Of a stretch of DNA of 64,000 bases, positions 10,106 to 22,180 are shown piece by piece. Each line of letters begins with the position of its first letter. Positions within the stretch are counted from its first letter, which is position 1. A program made the translations under genes and the position numbers. The DNA is from Paramarasmius palmivorus (lineage: Eukaryota; Basidiomycota; Agaricomycetes; Agaricales; Marasmiaceae). A model generated the notes under the pieces. The model made no database searches. It was not told the DNA's origin and was given only the letters and a program-made list of their open reading frames with translations. Location of the stretch: contig JAYKXP010000014.1 of the NCBI GenBank assembly GCA_037176845.1, forward strand, positions 310,001 to 374,000. The letters run 5' to 3'.

Positions 10106-12796
10106 TCAGATCGTACCCCGTCCCAACCACGATACCACCCCCAAACCCACGCTCGCAGCTATCGAAAGCACACTAGAAATCGGTCGAAGTCCGACGGCAC
10201 CAGATATCTTTCGACTCGTGCTCCCATTTCCGCGATCTACGCCACCCCTGTTCCCATTTGAAGTAGCCAATACACTCGGATCTACAGTTGCCGTATTCCT
10301 TGTTCGGGTGTATGTCGTTGTACTGAAAGTTTTTGGCTCGAAGGTATCCGCGAGATCGCAGGGTGCATGAGACGGCATGAAGATCAATGCAAAGCCAGGC
10401 GCTGGGATGCGAATTTCACATAGGTTTCCTTGGGCGCAAGGGATGGTTTGTATTTTCGAAGACGGTGGACGGAGGCGACCGTCGACCGTGAATCTTGTTC
10501 CGAGAGTCTTTAAGAAGATCTTATGGATAGCTTTGACTACGTTTGGGAAAAACAGGCTTACCTGTTCAGCCCAAGTGATATTGTCCCTTGTTGAAACTGA
10601 GTCCGAAAGGAAGTACCTGTGCCATAAAGTCAATCTTCAGTTCATTTATCATAAATCTTTGATAAATCTTACTCACTTGACATACACCTTGTCTATTGTG
10701 GTCTGTCCGGTGATTCTCACCCTTGCCACATAATCGCTCGCCCCGCTTTGGTCAGTGACGAAGTTAAACAGCGCTATTCGAGCCAATGCATCTCCGTCGT
10801 AGATCGCATATTGGGGCTGGTAAATAGACGTAGCATCTCCAGATGGGTTGAACGGGTTTTGACCTGTCTCCGCCTGGGTTTGCGCCTGCAGATCGATGAT
10901 CTTCGACTTGTTGGAAGTACCGAATACTTCCGCAATAATTAGCGTGGCGTAGTATGAAGCTCCGACCGTCCATTGGTGGTATAACGACTCATTTGTTGGG
11001 GGCGGTGTGAATGGCTAGTATGAAGAAGATTAGGAAGTTCGATACGGTAGTTGGCGGGTTACTCACGTTGTAAAATACATCCCTTCCACCAACGTGGATC
11101 AATCCCCCAGAGAAGTTTGTCCAAGCCATTTGCAGTCCGTAGTCTAGCATCCATAGCGCGGCTCCAAAAGAGTCTGATATTCCAGGAAATCCGCCACATG
11201 AAGCAGTGTTGGTTTCAAACATGAAGAAAGGAAGGCCTATGTCGCTTCAGCTATGTTTGCTACGTGGAATAATAGAAGAAGCGCGAACCAGCATCGACGC
11301 CGATACGGGTTGAGTTTAGGTAGCTGTTGACAAGAAGTTGTGCACTAGTATGATTCAAGTAGTTGCTGAAAGTCGACTGAAGATCCTTAGGCTGTCCGAC
11401 GGATGGACCATATAGAGCGAAGCAATTCTCATCGGGATAGCTTCATCCAAAAATCGTTAGTTCGGTAATCCACACCTAGCACGATGGTACGTACTGCTCG
11501 ACGGCCAATCCACCTAATAACCCTCCGTCACTCGTGTAGGTGTCGATGAACCCCGTATCCCAAACCATCTCAGGTGACCATGCTCCTGTGGCGACGCTTG
11601 GTCCAATGAGCTTGTGGTCTATGAGTGTAAATGATCAAATTAATTAAGCTTAGACTACAAAAACGTGTACCCACTTTGAAGAGAGCCAATTCGCGGGTTG
11701 TCCTTGATCGCTTGAACGACGAGACCAAATTCCTCGAAATAGTCATAAGGAGAATAAGTCGGTAGACGGTGATTGTGTCTGGATTTGGCAAGAGATTAAA
11801 ATTGTCATCGGCGCAGGCGAACCTGAATTCCGGCACGTACGCAGCATATAGGTCAGGCTCGTTTCCCACTTGCAGACCAAGTAGTTTATCACCTAAAATT
11901 TGCTGGCTATACTCCGCTATCTCTAACCTAATGGGTGTGCCGGTATCGTTGAGTGGAATACCTGGTGAAATTTTGAGTCACATTAATCAAAGAAATTTAT
12001 GCGCCACACCGGCCGTGGAGCACGCACCTAAAAACCAGCCGATGTTGACGAAAGTAGAGAGATTACCCAGGAGATAGAAGTAGTCAAGATTATAAAGCAA
12101 AGTTGGCGTTTCCGTCTATATTGAAGTCTGTTAGACACGAAAACAGTTGTGTTCTCTTTCACGCACGGGGTTTTGTCCGAGCACGTCCTGCTTGGCAACC
12201 ACCGCTCCTTCGTTGTATGGCCCTGGTGTCAACGTATCCGAGAATCGTGCAAATTCCTGCGTGTTCCCGCCTGTTCTAACCCGCACGCAGCCCGCACGTT
12301 GTGCGATGTTCTCCATTAGGTTGAGAAATGGGACTTGTAACAGCGATGAATTTTTTCCTACTGGAAAAAAAAAATCAAAGGGAGCCAGGAAGAAATGCCA
12401 GACCGAGCACTTACAGACCTGTGTAACGACGCTCATTTCAATAGAGAACCCCCAAAATGCGCAGGTCTGCTCAATCGACAATCCCACTCCCATTCCTACC
12501 AAAGCAGATGTGTCAATTGGTAACTCGAGTGTTATTGCATTCGGTTGTCTGGAATCTGGTACCGGAGGTGGCTCTAGCACAGTATCATTGAACGCTGCCG
12601 CTGTCGGAGAGATGGAAGATGCAGTCTCTGTAAGCGTAGCAAAAGGGTTTTTGTAGACTGTGATGGAACCATAGACACAGGAGATGAAGAGGAGAAAGCA
12701 ACACCAAGAAGGGTGATAGACAGCCCAAGGAGGCATAAGGGACAGATTGGCAGCACCGAAGGAGGCTTCTGTATTCATATAGTGGCTTGCTTCCAT
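10106..12796 (-). CDS. Glycoside hydrolase family 79 protein, membrane-associated
   Basis: Reads right to left from ATG 12796 through several short introns (for example 12361-12414) to the stop at 10106. The GH79 type is shown by an N-terminal segment with AITLELPIDTSALVGMG, a VRTGGNTQEFARF strand, the acid/base motif LLGLQVGNEPDLYA, and a later PFFMFETNTASCGGFPG containing the likely nucleophile Glu. GH79 includes fungal 4-O-methyl-glucuronidases and animal heparanase; basidiomycete members act on glucuronic-acid-bearing glycans of arabinogalactan or the fungal wall. The N-terminus has a hydrophobic segment (CCFLLFISCVYGSI) that could anchor or export it. The C-terminus is Thr/Ser-rich and ends in a hydrophobic stretch (SSVLSIAASVGLGVV), resembling a GPI-attachment signal. 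Exact substrate unknown. Confidence 0.85.
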
Positions 12797-13361
12797 TTAG
12801 CTCAGAGATCCGTCGATTGAATACGTACAGTATGAAGTTTTTACTCCACTAAACTTCGGAGCGTAATTCCTAGACTGACGGAGACCCCATTCTCACCGGT
12901 TCACCTTCAAGTCGAGTTTGCTGCGAAGGGCTAACCCAGCTAATCATGCTCGGGAGTCGAGCTAGTTCTGTCCGTGAGATCTTCATGGCCGTCAGGACGA
13001 CCATCACTGCATTGTTCACTGGAAGCAAGCGCAGGTAATTTTCTTTTTGAGGATGGAAATGTACATCCTACCTTGTACACAAAAGAAATGTTCCGACGAG
13101 TCAGTCCAGATACAAGAGTACTGCTTTCACGGATCTGCCCACCAGTACCGTTATTAGTTTGAGCTCCTTGTGGTCATTCGTCAATCCGAATAATCTCAAG
13201 AGAACTTGAAGGTCAATTGTGAAGGTTGGTTAGCCGCCGACGTTGACGCTGGCGACACGTCAGCCGACACGCCGACGGCGATCGAAATTTCTCCCCTTTT
13301 CCTACTTAGCCGTCATGGTATACAGCGCCCACGGACCAGTTCTTTCACTTGCACTCTCATC
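12797..13361. other. Divergent intergenic region between GH79 and SARAF-like genes
   Basis: About 565 bp containing both promoters. No clear TATA box. An open stretch leads into the SARAF-like frame from 13206 but its residues do not look like conserved coding sequence. At 13315 an ATG in another frame starts a short signal-peptide-like peptide (MVYSAHGPVLSLALSS). Confidence 0.45.
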
Positions 13362-14407
13362 ATGTCCAAAGTCAGGCTAGCAAATATCAACTCACTCACT
13401 TTCTACAATGGCGAAGTTACGACTGCTCGGAGAGGTCGACCTATCCCTCAATTGACATGCGTCGGTCGAGCATGCAAGCTCTATCAACCGGAAGTGGTTC
13501 GATGCACGAATATCGGAGGAAGCGGGTCAGATATTGAATGGAAATGCGAGGCAGACTTGCCCGAAGCTTTACGATTTGGCAAAGTTCATGTGAGTAGTTC
13601 CGATGATTGGTTCTGCCTATAATAATTGCTAACATCGCCCAATGTTCTAGGTGTCCTGTGAGGGCTGGAGTGGTCCCGGTGACCCAAACGTGCTTCAAGG
13701 TATTCAAATTCTCAAAAATACATTTATCCTGAACAAGTTCTGATCGTGCCTGTACAGGTTCATGCGGCCTTGAATATCGTTTAGTGGAAGTTCCTCGGGT
13801 CCTACGCGAATCTGAACCTCATTTTCCCCGAAGACATCATAATAGTGAGTGCACTATCGTCTATCTTTCGGTCGGTAGCTTGAAATAAACACAATTATTT
13901 CATCAAGCAACCGACTGGGCAGAGATTGCCTTCACCACCCTATTCGTTGGTGTTCTTCTCTTCATCTTGTACAGTTTCTGTAAATCTACCACGGGGAACA
14001 ACCGAATGCCTCGTGGCCCGCGACGTGGACAAGGTCCCGGCTTCTCTTCCAATTCGTTCCCGGGAGGCTACGATGATAACAATGACCCACCTCCACCATA
14101 CACCGATTCAAAACAACCACAGCGACCAGCAGAAGGGTGGCGACCAGGGTTTTGGACCGGCTTAATAGCTGGAGGACTTGCAGACCGTTTCCTATTTAAC
14201 AATCGCCGCAATGACGCTCCCGTGCGGGATTCGCCCCGTCGCCAGATGTGGGACTGGGAACGACCAGCTCGTCCATCTTCAACATTTGGACAATCCACGA
14301 GCGGACGACGTGTCTGGTCTTCAAGTGATGATGATAGGGGAGAGGGTTCATCAAATTTGGGTACGATGCGAACGAGCAGCAGTTTCGGAACCTCAAGTGT
14401 CCGATAA
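13362..14407 (+). CDS. SARAF/TMEM66-like store-operated calcium entry regulator
   Basis: Exons are about 13362-13589, 13651-13698, a third ending near 13841, and a last from about 13910 to the stop at 14407. The luminal domain matches the SARAF (DUF1183) family: LANINSLTFYNGEVTTARR, PQLTCVGRACKLYQPEVVRC, IEWKCEADLPEALRFGKV, VSCEGWSGPGDPNVLQGSCGLEY. One transmembrane helix follows (IAFTTLFVGVLLFILYSF). The cytosolic tail is Gly/Pro/Arg/Ser-rich with a PPPPYT motif, possibly recognised by WW-domain ligases. Animal SARAF sits in the ER membrane and switches off STIM/Orai calcium entry; the fungal role is not established. Family members carry a signal peptide, but in the frame used here ATG 13362 starts directly at the conserved region, so the true start may lie upstream in a short exon or in the other frame at 13315. 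Confidence 0.85.
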
Positions 14408-15002
14408 ATTTTCTGTTGGTATGGCCCATCTACAGGTTCCCGGTTCTAGAAAACTAAATCCAGCTTTAGGCCATGTATACACTTACTATCCCAGTCTGTA
14501 CTTTTACCGTGCAATCAGTTTCGTGAAATTATGCCCATCCGGATGATCTACCTATATATTCAACATGGACGTTTCAAATACATCTCCTACGGTCTACCTC
14601 TCGAGCCACCCATCAGTCCGTACAATATCGACTACATAGTATCCTCGGATTTAGGAAGCAGTGCGTACGCCCTCGTTTATATACATGTCACTACGGAACT
14701 TTCGCCCATTAACAAAGCGCAAATGCAAACGGAAAAACGCTATTACATACGTGATCATTTCAAACTGACGCAAGCGGAACATTTCATGGCCAGGGGAACA
14801 TCTGGGAACATGCATGTCTTCTGTCTCGTGCTGCAAATCAACCACCTAAATACATCCGCACATGCTTTATCGTGGATCCTCTTCGGTTTTTTCACGGATA
14901 GTGCTATGCGAGACATACTGCAAGTCAAATGTTCACTATGGACCTCGTACCTGTTACCTCGTATAAAACTATCAAATCCAGGTTTGCAACCACCATCGAA
15001 CG
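14408..15002. other. Intergenic, endoglucanase promoter
   Basis: About 595 bp between the SARAF-like gene and the GH5 gene. A 220-codon open frame (14531-15193) overlaps the GH5 start but has no recognisable domain, so I take it as chance. A TATA box is present near the 3' end. Confidence 0.5.
14962..14967 (+). promoter_or_regulatory. TATA box of the GH5 endoglucanase gene
   Basis: TATAAA 36 nt before the ATG at 15003, at a plausible distance for a short 5' leader of a strongly inducible secreted-enzyme gene. Confidence 0.5.
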
Positions 15003-16795
15003 ATGCGGTCTCTCTTCACTCTGGTTGTTCTGGCTCTTACCGCCATATTCGTTGCTGCATCCCCCGCTGTCGTGGCCAGCGGTACTACCGAAGCTCAAAC
15101 CCGAACGGTCACGGCACCAGCACCTCTAGCCAGCACCTGTTCCAATGCGCGCAAGTTCACCTACTTTGGAGTCAACCAATCTGGTGCCGGTAAATGATGC
15201 GATTGTCTACCATATAGTGACTGTCATTCTAAACGTTTCTCTTTATTCAGAATTTGGTAACAACAAGATCCCCGGAGTGAAGGGAACAGACTACATTTGG
15301 CCTGCACCCAGCTCGATTGATGTATGTACTTCGAGGACAGTCTCAAGCTCGTCATCTTATGTTGCCGCACATAGTACTTCGTCAACCAAGGCTTCAACTT
15401 CTTCCGTGTTCCCTTCCAACTGGAACGTTTGACTCCACCTTCTGTCGGTATCACTGGAAACTTTGATAGCGCCTACTTTGCTGACCTACAACAAGTAAGT
15501 CCTCGTGAAAACTCATGCGGTTCTTTGCTTGCTCACAGCGGTTTGTAGACCGTCAACTACATCACGAACAAAGGAGCCACAGTTGCCATTGAACGTACGT
15601 TGAATCAATCCTCTGGAGTTTCTGGTCGATGACATACGTGTGTAGCTCACAATTTCCTCATCTACAATGGTCAGACGATGACCAACACAGCACAGTGAGT
15701 CTTTATCTCTCTCTCGTTCTTAATTGCATATACTGAAGTCAACCTACAGATTCCAGACCTGTACGTTTCTTCATCCCACCTCTTGTAGTCGTATTTTCTC
15801 AATCGATTCGATTACATTTCAGTCTGGAAGAACCTTGCCAGCAGATTTGTGCGTGTTCTTCTTTAGCTCGTATCCTCAACATTAACTCACCCCCATCTTC
15901 CATCAGGCTTCTAATAACAGAGTCATCTTCGGTATGAATGTCTTTTGTACAAGGTGTAGGCAAGTATTGATGTACTCGACAGATTTGATGAACGAGCCAC
16001 ACGACGTGCCTGCCTCTCAGGTCGCTTCTATGGTAAGGCGTGCTGTTGACCCTGGCACTATGCATATATTCACCGAAAATCTCGCAGATGCAAGCTGGTA
16101 TCAACGGTATTAGATCTGCAGGCGCGACCCAGCAGCTCATTCTTGTTGAAGGCACATGTAAGCTACACTCAACGTCTTGCTCGCCTTTCACCATTGGCTG
16201 ATCGTTCATACCATTAGCATGGACCGGCGCTTGGAGTACGCAAGCCTCAGTTTGCCGCTTTGAATTTTATTGACTTTGTGAAACCCAGCTTGGTCTAGCT
16301 CTGGCAACGCTGCTGCTTTCGGTAACCTTCAAGATCCCAACAATAACTTTGCCATTGGTGAGATCGTTCCACCCGCCTCCCTAAACCCAGAACTCAACGT
16401 TCTGTAGAAATGCACCAATACCTCGACTCTGACGGCTCCGGAACGTCAGCTAACTGCGTCTCGTCCACCATCCTTGCTGAGCGATTGGCCGACGCTACTA
16501 ACTGGCTCAAACAACACAACTTGAGAGGTTTCCTTGGTGAGGTCGGAGCCGGGGCCAACCCGACATGTATCTCTGCTGTCTTCGGTGGTCTTTGCGCTGC
16601 TGCACAGAGTGGTGCTTGGATTGGTATTTCGTGGTGGGCTGCTGGTCCATGGTGGGGAACTGTGAGTATATGATTCGCGCTTGTTTACTTGCAGAGCTGA
16701 CTGGAATGTTCCGACAGTACTTCCAAAGCATCGAACCTCCTAGTGGTGCTGCAGTTTCGTCAATCTTGCCCCAGGCACTCAAACCATTCCTGTAA
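15003..16795 (+). CDS. Secreted endo-beta-1,4-glucanase, glycoside hydrolase family 5
   Basis: Starts at ATG 15003 with a classic signal peptide (MRSLFTLVVLALTAIFVAAS). About a dozen short exons splice into a complete GH5 catalytic domain: FTYFGVNQSGAEFG, FFRVPFQLERL, VAIEPHNF, FDLMNEPHDVP (acid/base Glu), EMHQYLDSDGSG, and FLGEVGAG (nucleophile Glu), ending WISWWAAGPWWG-like and LKPFL. It cleaves internal bonds of cellulose outside the cell. No CBM1 cellulose-binding module is visible, only a short Thr/Ala-rich N-terminal linker, so it is a single-domain enzyme of the cel5 (GH5_5-like) type. The dense intron pattern, with exons down to a few tens of bases, is typical of basidiomycete cellulases. 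Confidence 0.92.
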
Positions 16796-17001
16796 ACGTA
16801 CATAGTCATGAAGGTCTCTGAGGATTGCGTATGTAGAATGTCTGTGCACAAGGGTAATGGATAATAATGGTTGAAACCTATCCGTCATTCTAAATCAATT
16901 GTTACAAGATTACAGGTCTGAATTAGTTGATCTACTTTAGAGGGATTTAACGGTTGACGTTAAATGAGGCCTATGATGTGGGCCAATTCGAACACGATAG
17001 C

Positions 17002-19117
17002 TCAAGGCAACCGCTCGGGAATGTGTCGCGATCTGACAAAACTCAGTAGCAACACTGCGAGACCGAGTAGGACAGTAGCCAACACGAAGATTGCTTTCGG
17101 AAAAGATGCAACCGTGGAACCATAGGTAACTGCATAAATGGTTGGCTAGACAGGAAGGATTTGCTCAATCCACGAGCACCAGATAGCGAACCAACGTCTA
17201 CTTACCGATATTACATGGGCAACCGCAGACAAAACCGCCAAAGCACCAAATAATGAGCCTACTTCCGAGCTATATCCGCTCGCGTGCAAGCAGACCGCGC
17301 CCAAAGAGTGTAAAGTTGGGTTGCCACCCGAAGTGAACGAAGATAGACACGAAAGAGCGACGAAAGCGAATTGAGACGACGATGGTACTATGGCTATCAG
17401 GGCATCGGAGAGACCATCGATAGCAAGGGATGTTGAAGCCAGAAGTCTTGTCGAAACGTAGTTCGGATTGAATGGAAGGTTGCTCGCCATTCTGCGGTTT
17501 GGGTTTGAAGTATGACACAATGACTAGAAATCGGTCAAAGTTAGATCTAGTGGAATGGGGATGTTCGTGTAATGAGACTAACGGGGCAACAGTAAGAGTA
17601 GGTTTATGGCTCTTGAGAACCATAATAGGGACATGTAAAAGCCCAACTACAACCCATAAAACCCGTTAGGCCATATGTCAATTGTGCGAGTGATAAATCT
17701 TGCCTGTTCAGCCTTCCATGCGTAGACATGTTTCCCATATAAGTATTTGATTTGATACACGCCCTGAAAATGCATCTACACCATACTCAACGGAGAGATA
17801 GAAACACTCACGATGGAGACCAAATACAGAAACAATGCACCTCCAACGAACGTTAAATTCCAGTCTCTTCTCGTAGAATTCCCGACCCTTCGGGGAATAA
17901 ACATCGATATTGGCGTCACGAGCCCTACTATCAAATGCTTCAGGCCGCTCTTGAAGAAGGTAGCAACATTCCGTATGCTACGGGGAGATGTTTCTACTGA
18001 TGGCTCTTCCGCCGACTTGGAAATAACTTTTGGATTTGATTCAGGAACCATGACCAGGATGTACACCTCGATCAGTGCCAGAAGCGCAACACTGCCGAAA
18101 AACAATGCATATGGCGAAAGATCTGGCCGAAGTTTCAATACCATTCCTCCTAGCTGAGTCAAAATCAGAGCTCCGCAAGCTGAAAGGAGATGGATCCACC
18201 CTCGCTTACCCAAGAACCACAAGCCAGCCCCACAAACATCATCCCTGAAAGAGTGGAAAATATTTTGGCACGCGAACCATGCTGAGTGCAATCGGAAGTG
18301 TATCTAGAGGAAGGTCATGGCTGATCAGGCAGCGGATTGTAAATCCACGTACGCATGTATCACACCGTTAAAGGTTGATAGACCCCCAACCACACCATCA
18401 AAAACGGAACCCAGCACGGTAAACGGTTCAGCATAGTTGTAAAAGACTGAGCCCTCTCGGGTCACCAAGATGAAAACAAACTCCCTGATGGTGTGTTAGC
18501 ACATGAAAGGTTTGTTTGAAATGCAACACGTACATGGCTAACCCGCCAGATAATGTGAATAAAAGCAGAGGCTTTCGCCCATGTATGTCCCCCCAGCGAC
18601 TCAAGGGACCGGTAAGCACTGTACTGAGCACACTAGTGACGGTGGTGACGGCTGGCGAAACGGTGAACCATCAGCATGCTGGCATGAAAATTTTTTTGAT
18701 GGGGACATACTAGCTTGTATTCTTGCAGCTCGAGCTTGCACTTCCGGCGCGTTCGAACAATCCGTTGCTGAACTTAAGGCCCGACAGGCAACGTCAGTAA
18801 AAACAGAAACACGGGCTGACATCGTTGAACCACGCTATGAATCATGTTCGTTTCAATGTGTTCGCACTAAGATGAGCGTTCCAAGAACACTAACGGCCAA
18901 CGAAGAGACCACGATAATGGGAAGTAACCTATAATAAGTAGCGACGGTCGTGAGCTTTTGCATTTCCCTCAAGGCAAGGCAGAAATAAAGCTTACCAGTA
19001 CGGATGAGGCCCCCAATCCCACCATGTGCATTTCCCGACATCTGACCGCTGCTCTGGCTCCGAGCCCGGTAATAGAGGCTCATTTTCGTCACTTTGTGGT
19101 CTATTATAGACGGCCAT
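17002..19117 (-). CDS. MFS transporter (tetracycline-resistance-like family), copy 1
   Basis: Start chosen at 19117 because this frame gives the N-terminus MAVYNRPQSDENEPLLPG, which splices after PHPYW into the first membrane helix (LLPIIVVSSLAV). Conserved pieces in order are APEVQARAARIQA, SVLSTVLTGPLSRWGDIHGRKPLLL (MFS loop 2-3 signature), GWIHLLSACGALILTQLGGMVL, a hydrophilic central loop, a C-terminal half with many hydrophobic helices, and the end RSRHIPERLP at 17002. An acidic dileucine motif (ENEPLL) suggests sorting to the vacuole, by analogy. The transporter belongs to the same subfamily as the gene at 39443-42002. Substrate unknown. Several introns of about 50 nt interrupt the frame; the N-terminal exons were joined by comparison with the paralogue. 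Confidence 0.82.
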
Positions 19118-19302
19118 TTTGGGCCAGCTAGCGAGGTAGGAGTAGCGGGGAAAGTAAAATGATACATGGACTGCTATAATTGTTATCTAGCGAGCCCGAG
19201 CTTATCAATATCAGGATCAGGTAAGAAATTCCCATGCAAGGGTAGATTGCTATCTACAATCGAGTTTACAGTAAGAATTATACACTTCCCCGTACCCAGA
19301 TG

Positions 19303-21819
19303 TCAAGCGCTACAACCTCCACAAAGACCATGCCCACAACCCCAGCAACTCGCAGCTCCAATCCCAAACGTCCGTAGCACCAGCGAAACGACACTGGTAA
19401 CACCCTCTCCGAGTACAAACCCACTAGCAACCACTATTAAACGTATATCGCTGCCGTCTCTTGCATATCGAGTTCGGAACACATATTCCAAGATACCTCC
19501 AATGAGACGCGCGAGAGAAAACGACGGCGTATTGAGGAAACCGATTGCAAAAGCAACACCAGACGGTACCCACTTAGCCCACCATAACTGTCTCCGGACT
19601 GCATATGTCTTCAAGGAAGCAATGAGACCAAAGGCGACGGCGAAGATGGCCATGAAAATGGTACTCTTCTCGGGCAATTGTCCGTCACCTAGAGTCAGAG
19701 ATCAGGCTAAGATATTTGTAAGAAAAGGCGATACGCACGCAAAAGTCTAGCAAGACTCAGCCATACGTATGCAGTTGGTGCAGGGAAGGATGGGCCAGGG
19801 ATAGGATATGCTCGCGTGTATAGACTATATGCGGTGGTGGTAACGAATATCGAGACGCTTGAACCTATCAACTGGCCATAGAACTGCGCTCTAGGAGAGG
19901 CTCTACACAGATGGCCGGTTTTCAAATCTTGCATGAGATCGCCGGCTCTATAGAAAACAGTTAGCCGTAAAACATTTCGACGGTCATGTGCCATACTGTT
20001 GAGCTCCAGCTTCGGCGACACCTCCAGCAATGATATTAGCCACGATGTTGCCCGGCTGAATCCAAGCAAATAACAGCTGTGATATCTTTCCCAGTCCAGA
20101 AACAGGATTTATATCCGTTTCTCCAAGCGCACGTACACTGGATGTGACAATATAAGTCAATTCCTCTCCAGGGAAAGGTAAAGGGGCAAGACTTACGCGA
20201 GTATGCTCAAAAGACCTCCAAGAATGAATCCAATTACCGTGGCCCAAGGTTTGATGCCCTCATGCCCAAAGACCACCCAAACGAGGAATGTGCCCACAAT
20301 AACACTGATCGTCCAGCCAATGATGACCCACTTGCTGGGTACTAGGCGATCCTCGGTCTCTACTTCGAGATCGGCCTTGTCCTCAAGGGCAGAGTATCCT
20401 CGATATCGAAGACATTTCTGGATAAACTCCCAGACCACCGGTGAGAGCGATACCAAACTGTCCGCACACATTATTGCCAGTGATACCCAAAGAATCCATC
20501 CACGGGCACCATCGGTCATGTCACCAACAGGACCTGGTGCCCAGCCTGCAAACTTTGAGATCGGAGAAAGTATGCCCCAGCCTACTAGCATGCCCTGCTC
20601 AAAGACATTAAAGAAGACAATAGATAAGAGACACAAGGCTTACTAGGCTCATGCTCAGAGTAGTGGGGAATCCCATGATTATGCCTAAGGAAGTTGAAAA
20701 GGAGACCGATACACATAGAAAGACATGCGCGCACCTTGACCAACATACGAAAGACTGGGAGTGAAAGACCATGCCCAATTTCGGGCCAAATAGTTCCCAA
20801 AGAGAGGAATGGCAAACACGACCGGGAAAAAGTACGCAATGAGCTATCAGTAAGTTTAGTCACTCGAGTCATGGTTTGTTCTAAATCAGGAATATCATAC
20901 CGTTAGGATGGCTGACACGGCGAAGCTCCAAAGAAGTTCATGCCAACCTGCTTTCGGCGCGGATTGTATTTCGATGTCGGAGTTGAGCGGAGCTGACTCG
21001 CTTGAAGGTTCAGAGTTCGAAAGGGTATTGGCATCTTCCTCTGTATCCAACGCTTGATATCCTCGGCGCCGTCGTAGTGTCGTGTCTGGTGGAGGAAGGT
21101 CATGGAGAACGGATATTAGCTGCGCTGTTGCGGTTCCGGATGGGAAGGCTAGCTGCTCTTCGATGATCTGATGGACACTCAGTGTGTTGTATGCAATCGA
21201 ACGGTGGAGTTAATGTACCACTTGTTTTCGGATTGGAGGTGACATGAAGACACTGCAACCCGTGATTGGAATGGTAGTCAATTTGTGGAAAGGGGACGGT
21301 ACTCACCCAAAGAAAGCAACAGCACAAGACCATCCTATTCCGGCGATCCATGAAAGGTGAATCGGTGAAGACCCATCCCGTTCTTCGTCAATCAATCCTA
21401 AGGCGGGTAATATACCCACGAAACCGGCGGCCAGGGGCATGGTTCCTGTAGCGACAGCTGTGGTCTGCACGACAATGATCTCTTGCGGAGTTAGTGGTGT
21501 TGGAAGCATCCGGCTGACGAGGAAACCGATGAGGGCAGACTGCAGTGACATCCTGTACAGATGGAGTCAAGAATTAAAGAAATTGGAAAGAGCGGAAGTT
21601 GTTACATGCTGATGAAGCCTGTTTGTAGCCCAAAGTAGAGATTAGTGAAGCATAATAAACATCCTATGAGCAATCCAAGGAGAACCGCGATAGGTGTAAA
21701 TTCGGCATTGTGTGACGAGTCCGGACTTTGCCTCAAAGCATGTCTAGGTATCAAAATAAGGGCTGGAACTCCTGAGAAACAAGGACTGAAGAATACCTGA
21801 GCCACTGAATAACCCTCAT
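19303..21819 (-). CDS. OPT-family oligopeptide / metal-chelate transporter
   Basis: Reads from a probable start at 21819 (MRVIQWLR, then an intron; start uncertain, the frame is open further up) to the stop at 19303. Family features are EFTPIAVLLGLLIGCLLCFTNLYFGLQTG followed by SLQSALIGFLVSR, then PLTPQEIIVVQTTAVATGTMPLAAGFVG, a cytosolic loop with EEQLAFPSGTATAQLI, and many hydrophobic helices, ending with SGFVLGEGVTSVVSLVLRTFGIG and a Cys/Gly-rich tail. OPT proteins are proton-coupled importers of small peptides, glutathione or metal complexes. This one resembles the YSL-like branch found in fungi. It lies head-to-tail behind the MFS gene with only 185 bp between them, which must hold the MFS promoter. 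Confidence 0.85.
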
Positions 21820-22180
21820 CCTGGCCCAGTCACCAGAAACCTGAACCCGAGACGACAGTGGAGGCAAACGGAGAGCGTGTATCTGAATACATATGATGGC
21901 GACATCGAGCAGCTTACCAACCCGCAATCGCGTTTGAAACTAGCGCTCCAGAATCTTATCTTATCAGACCGCGTAGAAGGGATGCTCAAAGTTTACTCGA
22001 ATAAGCCCATTCGCGTAACTACCATTCCATCTCTATCACTTTGACTCTGATTGTACAAGGTGATACATCCACTTTAGAGCCGTACTGCAGGATAGAATCA
22101 CCGAAACATTGGTACACGAACTCCAACTTCCACCGTTCTCCAATCGGTGAAGGCCTCACGAAAGACAGAGGTTCAATGCC

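Noticed and set aside
14531..15193. 220-codon plus-strand frame
   Set aside because: It runs through the TATA box and into the GH5 signal peptide in another frame and shows no domain.
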